Positions 53,245 to 61,256 of a DNA stretch of 64,000 nt are shown piece after piece. The notes below the pieces were generated by a model, which was given only the letters and a program-made list of their open reading frames with translations, searched no databases and was not told where the DNA came from. This DNA comes from Bacillus salacetis (GTDB lineage: Bacteria > Bacillota > Bacilli > Bacillales > Bacillaceae_B). The DNA is taken from NCBI RefSeq assembly GCF_003581585.1, contig NZ_QXIR01000020.1:19886-83885 (forward strand), given 5' to 3'. A program made the translations under genes and the position numbers. How positions within the stretch are numbered: the stretch's first letter is position 1; the number at the start of each line of letters is the position of its first letter.

Positions 53245-54522
53245 ATGAAAATTTGTACAATTGGTTTAGGTTATATCGGGCTCCCAACATCTATAATGTT
53301 TGCTAAGCATGGTGTTGAAGTGGTTGGTATCGATGTAAAACCAGAAGTAATTCAATCTTTAAATAATGGTCAAATCCATATAGAAGAGCCAGGCTTACAA
53401 GAAGCGCTGGAGGAAGTGGTTGCGAATAATAAATTTAGAGCTTCGCTCGAAGTTGAAAATGCTGATGTTTATATTGTGGCGGTACCAACTCCAAATAATA
53501 ATGATGAGTATAAATCATGTGATTTAACCTATGTATTAGATGCAGTTAAGAAAATTATTCCTACATTAAGTAAAGGGAATGTCTTGATCGTTGAATCGAC
53601 AATTGCTCCTCGTACGATGGATGACCATGTTAAGCCTTTAATTGAAGCGGCAGGGTTCATTATTGGTGAAGATATCTTCCTTGTCCATTGTCCGGAAAGG
53701 GTACTCCCAGGGCAAATTATGCATGAAATGGTATTTAATAACAGAATTGTCGGTGGTATTACACCCGCCTGTTCAGATGCAGGGGCAAGAGTATACGAAA
53801 CGTTTGTTAAAGGTGAAATACTTAAGACTAATGCAAAAGCAGCCGAAATGTCCAAACTAATGGAAAATACATTCCGAGATGTAAATATCGCTCTTGCAAA
53901 CGAACTAACACGTGTCTGCCATGAATTAGAAGTTGATGTACTTGAAGTGATCGAAATGGCTAATAAACATCCTCGTGTTAACCTGCATACTCCTGGACCA
54001 GGGGTTGGCGGCCACTGCCTTGCGGTAGACCCATATTTCATTGTAGCAAAAGCTCCTGAAACTGCTAATCTAATCAACCTTGCTAGAGGAATTAATGTTT
54101 CAATGCCTTATTATGTGGTTGATCAAATTAATGACTTGATGCATAAGACAGCAGGTAAAGTAGTCACAATTTTTGGTTTAACATATAAAGGAAATGTCGA
54201 TGATATTCGAGAAAGTCCAGCGATGGAGATCAAAGATATTCTTACAGAGCAACAAAAATTTGAAATTCGTTCTTTTGATCCTCATGTAAAAAAGGACTTC
54301 GTTGAAGAAGACTTGGAAACAGCGGTTGCTGATTCAGATTTGATTGTTATTTTATCCGATCATAATGAATTTAAAGACATGGAATGGGATAAATTAAGTG
54401 GGATGAAAAATAAAATTATTTTTGATACGAAGAACATTGTGAAGAATGCTCCAGAAGAATTCACATACATTAACTTTGGTAACTACCCTTCTAATTCAAA
54501 AAAACTAGTGAGTATGAAATAA
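53245..54522 (+). CDS. wecC: UDP-N-acetyl-D-mannosamine dehydrogenase (WecC-type)
   Basis: The protein has 425 residues from ATG 53245 (AGGAGG 6 nt upstream). NAD-binding IGLGYIGLPT at the start, catalytic Cys in PGPGVGGHCLAVDPYF, and the C-terminal UDP-binding domain with GLTYKGNVDDIRESPA. WecC-type spacing and the IVESTIAPRTMD block favour UDP-ManNAc over UDP-Glc as substrate, giving a uronic acid precursor for a surface polymer. No WecB epimerase is in the window. Single-gene unit with a terminator. Confidence 0.9.
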   Translation: MKICTIGLGYIGLPTSIMFAKHGVEVVGIDVKPEVIQSLNNGQIHIEEPGLQEALEEVVANNKFRASLEVENADVYIVAVPTPNNNDEYKSCDLTYVLDAVKKIIPTLSKGNVLIVESTIAPRTMDDHVKPLIEAAGFIIGEDIFLVHCPERVLPGQIMHEMVFNNRIVGGITPACSDAGARVYETFVKGEILKTNAKAAEMSKLMENTFRDVNIALANELTRVCHELEVDVLEVIEMANKHPRVNLHTPGPGVGGHCLAVDPYFIVAKAPETANLINLARGINVSMPYYVVDQINDLMHKTAGKVVTIFGLTYKGNVDDIRESPAMEIKDILTEQQKFEIRSFDPHVKKDFVEEDLETAVADSDLIVILSDHNEFKDMEWDKLSGMKNKIIFDTKNIVKNAPEEFTYINFGNYPSNSKKLVSMK

Positions 54523-54547
54523 AATAAGGTATAAACTTCCACATTAT

Positions 54548-54579
54548 AGACACGTTGAGTCATAAGACTCAACGTGTCT
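54548..54579 (+). terminator. Hairpin after the dehydrogenase gene
   Basis: A 14-bp perfect stem AGACACGTTGAGTC (54548-54561) with 54566-54579, tetraloop ATAA. The following T-tract is interrupted (TATTTACTT), so termination may be partial. Confidence 0.7.
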
Positions 54580-54619
54580 TATTTACTTAGGTTGCAATTG
54601 TTACAATTGAGTACATAAC

Positions 54620-54648
54620 TTATCATGAAATTCAAAGTGTGATAAAAT
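54620..54648 (+). promoter_or_regulatory. Promoter of the glycosyltransferase operon
   Basis: -35 TTATCA (54620-54625), 17-bp spacer, -10 TAAAAT (54643-54648), 40 bp before the first ATG. From here genes run without large gaps to the end of the window. Confidence 0.55.
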
Positions 54649-54688
54649 AGCAAAAGTGCTGAGAAACTATATTAAGGAGCCGGAGTAA

Positions 54689-55912
54689 ATGACGGTTAGA
54701 ATTTTAATTATCACCCAAAATTTTTATCCTGTGATCGGAAGTGCCGGAAATAGGATGAAAAATATATATACCCTGCTAGCAGAGGAAGGATATGAAGTAG
54801 AGGTGCTAACAACAGAACCTTCCTATCCTAATAAAAACCTTTACAAGTCTGCTGAGTTTTGGGACCATGAACCGTTAAACAACAATTCATTGATCTATCG
54901 TGTTGGAGTTAGTGATAAGAAGAATAAATTAGGAACGAATATGATAAAGAGATTATATTATTACCTTGAAATAACTGTGAAAATGCTTTTGTTTATATTT
55001 AAGTATAGGAAGAAAGCTGATATTATCCTTGTATCATCTCCACCTATTTTTATGGGGGTCGTGGGTTTACTTGCTAAGCGTATCTTAAAAGCAAAAATGT
55101 ACCTAGAGGTAAGGGATTTATGGCCGGACTCGTTAAAAGGGGTAGGCAAGTTCAACCATCAGGGAATAATTAGGCTTCTCACAATGTTTGAAAAATTTCT
55201 TTATAATGCTGCCGATAAGATTATTGTTAATAGTAGAGGCTTTGTTAATCATATAACAGAATTAAGTCGTAAGACCAAAGAGGATATAATTTTCATCCCA
55301 AATGGAGCAACAAAAGAAGAATTAGAAATTGCCAAAAAATCCACTAAAGAATTCTCAGTAATATATGCGGGTAATCTCGGCCTTGCTCAGGATATTGAGA
55401 TAATTAAGCAATTGGCAACTAAACTTTTCAAAGAAGGTATCACGTTTACTGTCATCGGATATGGATATAAAACGAAAGATTTTACTACTTTTGTTGAAAA
55501 TGAAAAGTTAACAAACGTCAATATCATTAATCCTACTACAAGAAGAAATTGTATTGAAATCATTTCAGAACATAAGGTTGGAATAGTGACACTCACGGAT
55601 AAAGAAGTGTTTGAAACTGTATTGCCTGGAAAACTAATTGATTATATGACGTGTGAGGTACCCGTGGTGGGTATTGTTTCAGGGACCTCTGAAAAGTTAA
55701 TCACCGACAATCAAATTGGACTGGTAAGCAAAAGTAGAACGGCTGAAGATGTATTTTCTAAAATTCTATATTTAAGAGAAAATAAAGCTGAAATAGGGAA
55801 GATGAAAGAAAACTGTAGAAAAGTGGTTCAGAATAATTATTTGTGGGAAGATAATATTAAAAAACTTATAAAAATCGTAGAGAAACAAGGTGGAAATAAA
55901 GTTGAATACTAA
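54689..55912 (+). CDS. Family 4 glycosyltransferase (GT-B)
   Basis: The protein has 407 residues. The start ITQNFYPVIGSAGNRMKNIYTLL is typical of WbuB-like GT4 enzymes; the donor-binding half has VIYAGNLGLAQDI and a loop PGKLIDYMTCEVPVVG replacing the usual EX7E region. Probably adds a sugar to a lipid-linked or growing glycan on the cytosolic face; sugar unknown. First gene of the last operon. Overlaps the next gene by about 11 bp. Confidence 0.88.
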   Translation: MTVRILIITQNFYPVIGSAGNRMKNIYTLLAEEGYEVEVLTTEPSYPNKNLYKSAEFWDHEPLNNNSLIYRVGVSDKKNKLGTNMIKRLYYYLEITVKMLLFIFKYRKKADIILVSSPPIFMGVVGLLAKRILKAKMYLEVRDLWPDSLKGVGKFNHQGIIRLLTMFEKFLYNAADKIIVNSRGFVNHITELSRKTKEDIIFIPNGATKEELEIAKKSTKEFSVIYAGNLGLAQDIEIIKQLATKLFKEGITFTVIGYGYKTKDFTTFVENEKLTNVNIINPTTRRNCIEIISEHKVGIVTLTDKEVFETVLPGKLIDYMTCEVPVVGIVSGTSEKLITDNQIGLVSKSRTAEDVFSKILYLRENKAEIGKMKENCRKVVQNNYLWEDNIKKLIKIVEKQGGNKVEY

Positions 55913-57200
55913 TCCCAAAAAAAATGTATGTATGTTTGTCTGGAACCATTTTACTAATGATGCCAGGGTATTGAGAGAATGTACAGCACTTTCAAATGAT
56001 AATTTTCATGTCGATTTAGTTTGTATCCATGACCCAAGTGACCCCGACCTACCTATGTTTGAAGAATATAATGAAAATTTCAATGTTATTAGGGTCCAGC
56101 GATATCCTTCCTTTCTTAAGGGTTTACAAAATTTAAAGTCTAAACTTGTGAATAATAAGCTGTTACTTTTATTCCCTTTATTTATAGGGGCAGCTTTACT
56201 TTATTTTCTTCCGATATTAACGCTTATCTTTGGGGCGGTAGGTCTTGCGGTACTTTCTTCAAAGGGACGAGTAATTCTAATAAGATTATCGATAATCCTG
56301 AGAATGATCAAAGCAGGAAGAAGCAAGAAATACGATATTTATCATGCTAATGATTTAAATACCCTGCCTCAAGCTTATATAAGTGCTAAGCTGAGAAGCA
56401 AGAAGAAAAAGCTCGTCTATGATTCACATGAAGTTCAGACAAGCAGAACTGGTTACAACAGCCCAATCTATGGGATGATGGAAAAATTCTTTATTAAACG
56501 TATTGATACCATGATTGTAGAAAACGATACTAGAGCCAAATTTAATGAAGAGTTATATGGCTTCTATCCAAACGTTGTTCATAATTATCCTTTCAGGAGA
56601 GAAAATTTGACAGCGAACAAAATTGATATGCACCGCCTGCTTGGGTTGAAGGAGGATGAAAAGATACTTCTTTATCAAGGGGGAGTCCAGACTGGAAGAG
56701 GACTTGAAAATCTTATTGAAGCTTTTCCTGAATTTAAGGAAGGTACTTTGGTTTTTATCGGTGATGGAAAAATAAAGCAAAAATTACAAGAGATGGTGAG
56801 TAGGCGAGGGCTTGAAGATAAAATAAAGTTCATTCCAAAGGTGCCTCTGGATGAACTTCATAGATATACTCCCAATGCGTATCTAGGCTTCCAAGTGTTA
56901 AATAATGTATGTTTCAACCATTACTCAGCTTCCTCAAACAAGTTATTTGAATATATGATGAGCGGGGTTCCTTCAGTTGCGTGCAGCTTTCCGGAAATAC
57001 GAAAAGTTATTGAAGAAGAAAAAGTTGGTGTTTGTGTAGATTCCCATGATCCAGAAGATATTGCCAGAGGGGTTAATTATCTTTTAGATAACCCTGATGT
57101 CAGGGAAGAAATGAGTAAACATAGCATTGAAGCCAAGGATAAGTATAACTGGGAAGAGGAGAAAGAAATCTTCCTTAATATCTATAAGAAAATTAGCTGA
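55902..57200 (+). CDS. Family 4 glycosyltransferase with membrane-associated segment
   Basis: The protein has 432 residues from TTG 55902 (AAGGTGG 8 nt upstream; GTG 55890 is the longer alternative). A hydrophobic stretch (about 80-125) in the N-terminal Rossmann half probably embeds in the membrane. The C-terminal half has QGGVQTGRGLENLIEAF and SSNKLFEYMMSGVPSVACSF, the GT4 donor site. Operon partner of the previous GT4. Confidence 0.87.
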   Translation: MNTNPKKNVCMFVWNHFTNDARVLRECTALSNDNFHVDLVCIHDPSDPDLPMFEEYNENFNVIRVQRYPSFLKGLQNLKSKLVNNKLLLLFPLFIGAALLYFLPILTLIFGAVGLAVLSSKGRVILIRLSIILRMIKAGRSKKYDIYHANDLNTLPQAYISAKLRSKKKKLVYDSHEVQTSRTGYNSPIYGMMEKFFIKRIDTMIVENDTRAKFNEELYGFYPNVVHNYPFRRENLTANKIDMHRLLGLKEDEKILLYQGGVQTGRGLENLIEAFPEFKEGTLVFIGDGKIKQKLQEMVSRRGLEDKIKFIPKVPLDELHRYTPNAYLGFQVLNNVCFNHYSASSNKLFEYMMSGVPSVACSFPEIRKVIEEEKVGVCVDSHDPEDIARGVNYLLDNPDVREEMSKHSIEAKDKYNWEEEKEIFLNIYKKIS

Positions 57201-57230
57201 TTGAAGTATTAAGTAAAGGATGCCAATTTT

Positions 57231-58034
57231 ATGAACTCTATGAAGACTGTTTTACTTGAACAAGTATATTATATTAACTTGATATTCAGGCTTGCCGTTT
57301 ACGAGATAAAAGGAATGTACCAAATCCATTATCTTGGAGTCTTATGGCAGATATTGAATCCAACAATCCAAGTAACTATTTATTGGTTTGTTTTTGGGCT
57401 TGGAATCAGGGGCGGTCAGCCTGTAGGAGAGATCCCGTTTTTTATTTGGCTGTTGGTCGGATTGATTCCATGGTTTTTCATTAGTCCCTCTATAATCCAG
57501 GGATCTAACAGTATTTACTCTAAAGTCAGTTTAGTTTCTAAAATGAAATTCCCGATCAGTGTACTGCCTACTATCCGGATTTTCAGCAATAGTTTTCAAT
57601 TTGTATTTATGCTGTTGTTTCTGATGATTATCCTTATGGTCTACGGGGTAAACCCAGGCTGGTACATTATCCAACTGCCTTACTATTTGGTGTGTTTATA
57701 TATTTTTCTTTTTTGTTTTACACTTTTGAGCTCTACCATTGCGACTTTAATTAGAGACTATCAGATGCTGCTTCAATCTTTGATGAGGATGCTTTTATAT
57801 TTAACCCCGATTTTATGGGATACAAGCAGGCTTCCTCAGGTCTTCGAAAATATTTTGAAACTAAACCCTTTCTTTTATATTATTGAAGGATTTAGGAATA
57901 CTATCTTTGCAAAAGAGTGGTTTTTTCAGGATCCGGTATACGCAATATATTTCTGGCTCCTTACTTTTGTTATACTCTATTTCGGTTCCAGAGTGCATTT
58001 GAAATTCAGGGATAGTTTTGTAGACTATTTATAG
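57231..58034 (+). CDS. Polysaccharide/teichoic acid ABC exporter permease (TagG-like)
   Basis: The protein has 267 residues and six helices of the ABC-2 type: LGVLWQILNPTIQVTIYWFVFGLGI is the common N-terminal block of TagG/Wzm/RfbA proteins, and PFFYIIEGFRN is the typical late block. Forms the exporter with the next gene product. Confidence 0.9.
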   Translation: MNSMKTVLLEQVYYINLIFRLAVYEIKGMYQIHYLGVLWQILNPTIQVTIYWFVFGLGIRGGQPVGEIPFFIWLLVGLIPWFFISPSIIQGSNSIYSKVSLVSKMKFPISVLPTIRIFSNSFQFVFMLLFLMIILMVYGVNPGWYIIQLPYYLVCLYIFLFCFTLLSSTIATLIRDYQMLLQSLMRMLLYLTPILWDTSRLPQVFENILKLNPFFYIIEGFRNTIFAKEWFFQDPVYAIYFWLLTFVILYFGSRVHLKFRDSFVDYL

Positions 58035-58052
58035 GAGAATGGAGTCATACTT

Positions 58053-58964
58053 ATGTTAGAGAAAGTAATATTCGAAAATGTTTCAAAAAAATTCAATATG
58101 TATTCAAAGCAGTCTGATAAGCTATTGGATCTCGTCTTTGCAAAAAAGAGACAGACTAAAAAACAGTTTTGTGCTGTAAAGGATGTTTCCTTCAAAGTTT
58201 ATCAAGGAGAGACCATCGGAATCATTGGTCTTAATGGATCGGGAAAATCGACCCTATCGAACATTTTATCCCAAGTAATTCCACAAAGTGAAGGCAGGAT
58301 TGAGATATATGGGGAAACTTCATTGATTGCAATCTCTGCAGGACTGAATGCCAGTTTATCAGGAATTGAAAATATTGAATTAAAATGTTTAATGCACGGG
58401 TTAAATAAACAGGAAATAGAAAAGTTGAAACCTGCTATCATGGATTTTGCGGATATTGGCGATTTCATCTATCAACCGGTGAAAAATTATTCCAGTGGTA
58501 TGAAATCAAGGTTAGGTTTTGCTATTTCAGTCCACACAAATCCCGATGTATTAGTTATTGATGAAGCGCTATCTGTTGGGGACTCCACTTTCTATGAAAA
58601 ATGCATGGCTAAAATGCGGGAGTTTAAAGCTGAGGGTAAGACTATTTTCTTCATCAGCCACTCAGCTTCACAAGTAAAGAATTTCTGTGAGCGGGTAATT
58701 TGGATGCATTATGGTCATATGAAAAGAATGGGAGATGTTAACGAGGTTATTAAAGAATACCTTGCTTTTATCTCATGGTTTAATGACCTGAATGCTAAAG
58801 AAAAAAAAGAGTATAAACAGGAAATGCTTAATCGGCAGGTTGAATATACCAAAATAAGCAATAAACCGAAGAGGGGAAATGGCCTTCTGTTAAGAAATAT
58901 TGTTAAACCAGCGGGGATGCTTTTTGTCCTGCTAGCTTCAGCAGTAATGTTGATATTAAGCTAA
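58053..58964 (+). CDS. Polysaccharide/teichoic acid ABC exporter ATPase (TagH-like)
   Basis: The protein has 303 residues. Walker A is GLNGSGKST, the signature [10 protein letters not shown], Walker [13 protein letters not shown], which is the pattern of TagH/Wzt ATPases. Beyond the ATPase domain (about 1-245) is a short charged linker and one C-terminal membrane helix (about 284-302), a TagH-like feature; it lacks the large glycan-binding domain of some Wzt proteins. So recognition of a chain end probably relies on another protein. Confidence 0.9.
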   Translation: MLEKVIFENVSKKFNMYSKQSDKLLDLVFAKKRQTKKQFCAVKDVSFKVYQGETIGIIGLNGSGKSTLSNILSQVIPQSEGRIEIYGETSLIAISAGLNASLSGIENIELKCLMHGLNKQEIEKLKPAIMDFADIGDFIYQPVKNYSSGMKSRLGFAISVHTNPDVLVIDEALSVGDSTFYEKCMAKMREFKAEGKTIFFISHSASQVKNFCERVIWMHYGHMKRMGDVNEVIKEYLAFISWFNDLNAKEKKEYKQEMLNRQVEYTKISNKPKRGNGLLLRNIVKPAGMLFVLLASAVMLILS

Positions 58965-58983
58965 AGAGATCGGAGAGGTGAAT

Positions 58984-60246
58984 ATGTTCTCATTCAATGA
59001 ACAGGAGTATAAATCAACTCTGCCAGTAAACTATGTATTAGAAGAGGGCGAATCTCAAAAGGATTTCCTAGTAATCGTCTTTTCAGGATTTAATGAGAAA
59101 GGCGAAAAAAAATATAATTATATGAAGACACTAAGGAACATGGATTGTCATAAGTTATTTATACTGGACTCTTATGGACCTAGAGGGTGTTATTATATTG
59201 GAGAAAACATGTCTTTTGAGGTTGAAACTTCAGTAACTTCGTTAATATTTTATACAATCAGAAAGCTTGGAGTAAAACCTGAAAACGTCATATGTGCTGG
59301 ATCTTCAAAGGGAGGCAGTGCTGCCCTGTATTTCAGCTTGAAATATAACTTGGGTTATTCAGTTGCAGGAGCCCCTCAAATCCATATTGGCAATTATATT
59401 ACGAAAGCTTCTTTAGAAACCGCAGATTATTTATTGGGTATAGATGAGAGTAGGGGGGATAACTTAAAGAAGTTAAATCAGCTAATACTTGAACAGATTA
59501 ATGATGTTCAATATACTGATATATTTTGTTTAACCTCTGAAAATGATCCGCAATACAACATGCACATGGTTCCTTTTTTGGAGAGGACTAATGAGCATGA
59601 ATGGAAAGTTGAAACTAAAATAGATAATCAAATTAAATCACACGGTGAAATTGCACAGGCTTTCCCTGACTATTTGGTGAAAAAGCTTCTTTATATTATG
59701 TACAAGATCAATCTAGAGGAGATCTCTATAGAAGAAATAGAAGAACATCACTGGAGGTTCACATTGAAATTAACGGAAAGACCTCCTGGTGTAAAGACCA
59801 GTATAGTCTTTAAATCTGCTGCTAATAAAGATGTGAGAAAACATTTTGACAAAGAATATGAGTTAGATTTAAATGAATTAGCTAAGAAAAAGCCGGAAAT
59901 TTATAATGTTTACCTTGTGTTAAGTTATGAGCACAGGGAATTATTGAGTTATCCTATTAAGGAAGTCTTAATAGGAAAGGGATTAGTATTTGACGGATCT
60001 ACTGTAGGTTTTGAAAACGGGGAAATTAATTTTAAGGTTAAAGTTAGTGACCCGAGTAATTTGGAGTTTGCTTTCTATATAAAGCGCGATAACAAGGTGA
60101 TAGAAAAGCTGCCATATGGGAAAGACAACACATTGACATACAAAGTTCCTACAAAGGGAACGTATCAGATCTCCTATTTTATAAAAACAGCAAGTGGTGA
60201 AAGGCTGGCAGAGAAGTCAGATCTTATCACAGTTGATAACCTTTAA
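58984..60246 (+). CDS. Asp2-like alpha/beta hydrolase with C-terminal beta domains
   Basis: The protein has 420 residues from ATG 58984 (GGAGAG 6 nt upstream). Residues about 20-240 are a paralogue of the hydrolase at 49798-50517: IVFSGFNEKG, KLFILDSYGPRGCYYIG, nucleophile elbow AGSSKGGSAA, late KSHGEIAQAFPDY. Residues about 245-420 look like two beta-sandwich modules (HWRFTLKL... and FKVKVSDPSNLEFAFYI). No signal peptide. In the glycopolymer operon it may acylate or deacylate the polymer before export, as proposed for Asp2 on glycoproteins. Confidence 0.75.
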   Translation: MFSFNEQEYKSTLPVNYVLEEGESQKDFLVIVFSGFNEKGEKKYNYMKTLRNMDCHKLFILDSYGPRGCYYIGENMSFEVETSVTSLIFYTIRKLGVKPENVICAGSSKGGSAALYFSLKYNLGYSVAGAPQIHIGNYITKASLETADYLLGIDESRGDNLKKLNQLILEQINDVQYTDIFCLTSENDPQYNMHMVPFLERTNEHEWKVETKIDNQIKSHGEIAQAFPDYLVKKLLYIMYKINLEEISIEEIEEHHWRFTLKLTERPPGVKTSIVFKSAANKDVRKHFDKEYELDLNELAKKKPEIYNVYLVLSYEHRELLSYPIKEVLIGKGLVFDGSTVGFENGEINFKVKVSDPSNLEFAFYIKRDNKVIEKLPYGKDNTLTYKVPTKGTYQISYFIKTASGERLAEKSDLITVDNL

Positions 60247-60265
60247 GGGATAATTGGAGGCTTTT

Positions 60266-61255
60266 ATGAAAAAACCAATTGATAGAATTTATGAGGCATA
60301 CTTTAATGAATTAGGGAAAGAGTTTGGAGAGAAAGTCAGAGTAAGAATACATTGGCTGTTAGAAAATGCCAAAGGAGAAGAGATTTTAGATATAGGTTGT
60401 TCACAAGGGCTCCTTCCAATTCTCTTAGGTCGAGAAGGAAAAAATGTTTTGGGATTGGACTTAATGGAAGAGGCAATAAGTTATGCAAAAGATGCCTTGG
60501 AAAAAGAATCGCCTGATACTAAAAAGCATGTTATTTTTGAAACATCCAATTTTATGGACTATGATTTCGAGGGTAAGACATATGACAGTGTAGTTATGGG
60601 GGAAATATTGGAACATATAGCAGACCCTATGAGATTCATAAATAAGGCCAGCGAATTATTGAATGATACCGGTCAATTGATTGTAACTGTTCCCTTTGGC
60701 GTAAATGATTACTTTGATCATAAAAAGACCTATTATTTAAAGGATCTGCTGGATTTTTCTGGGGACAACATGAAAATCACCGATATAAAATTTTTTGGTA
60801 AATGGGTAGGAGTTGTTTATAAAAAAGAGGGACAGTCCAATAATGAAAGTTTTATTAAATTGGACAGTGAGCTATTATTACAATTCGAATCTACACTTGC
60901 GAGTAATGAACGTACTTATATTAAGCAGATTATTGATTTGAAAAAGAAAACTGCTGAACTAAATAAGACAATTGAAGAGATTCAGCTGGAAGAAAAAACA
61001 GAGGATAGAGTTAATTCTAATGTGGATGTTCAATACAAAGAAGAAGTTGAAAAGTTAAAAGCCGAGATCGAACATGAAAAGAAAGAAAAAGTCATAATGA
61101 AGAGAAAATTAGTGGAAGCATACCAAAAAGAAGAAGAACTCTTGAAAGAGTATAAGGTTAGTCTTAAAAGGTATAATTCACTTAAAAATTCTAAATTAGG
61201 TAAGATTACATCTAAGTACTGGAAGTTAAGAAAAAGTCTCTCTAGGGGGAACTGA
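60266..61255 (+). CDS. SAM-dependent methyltransferase with C-terminal coiled coil
   Basis: The protein has 329 residues from ATG 60266 (TTGGAGG upstream). Class I fold: ILDIGCSQGLLPILL (SAM loop), VLGLDLMEEAI, and the VVMGEILEHIADP block of sugar or lipid-carrier methyltransferases. From about residue 205 the sequence is a long charged coiled coil (KKKTAELNKTIEEIQLEEK, KLKAEIEHEKKEKVIMKRK) ending in a basic segment. Encoded next to the exporter, it could methylate the chain end and act as a length ruler, by analogy with WbdD (inference). Confidence 0.82.
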   Translation: MKKPIDRIYEAYFNELGKEFGEKVRVRIHWLLENAKGEEILDIGCSQGLLPILLGREGKNVLGLDLMEEAISYAKDALEKESPDTKKHVIFETSNFMDYDFEGKTYDSVVMGEILEHIADPMRFINKASELLNDTGQLIVTVPFGVNDYFDHKKTYYLKDLLDFSGDNMKITDIKFFGKWVGVVYKKEGQSNNESFIKLDSELLLQFESTLASNERTYIKQIIDLKKKTAELNKTIEEIQLEEKTEDRVNSNVDVQYKEEVEKLKAEIEHEKKEKVIMKRKLVEAYQKEEELLKEYKVSLKRYNSLKNSKLGKITSKYWKLRKSLSRGN

Positions 61256-61256
61256 A

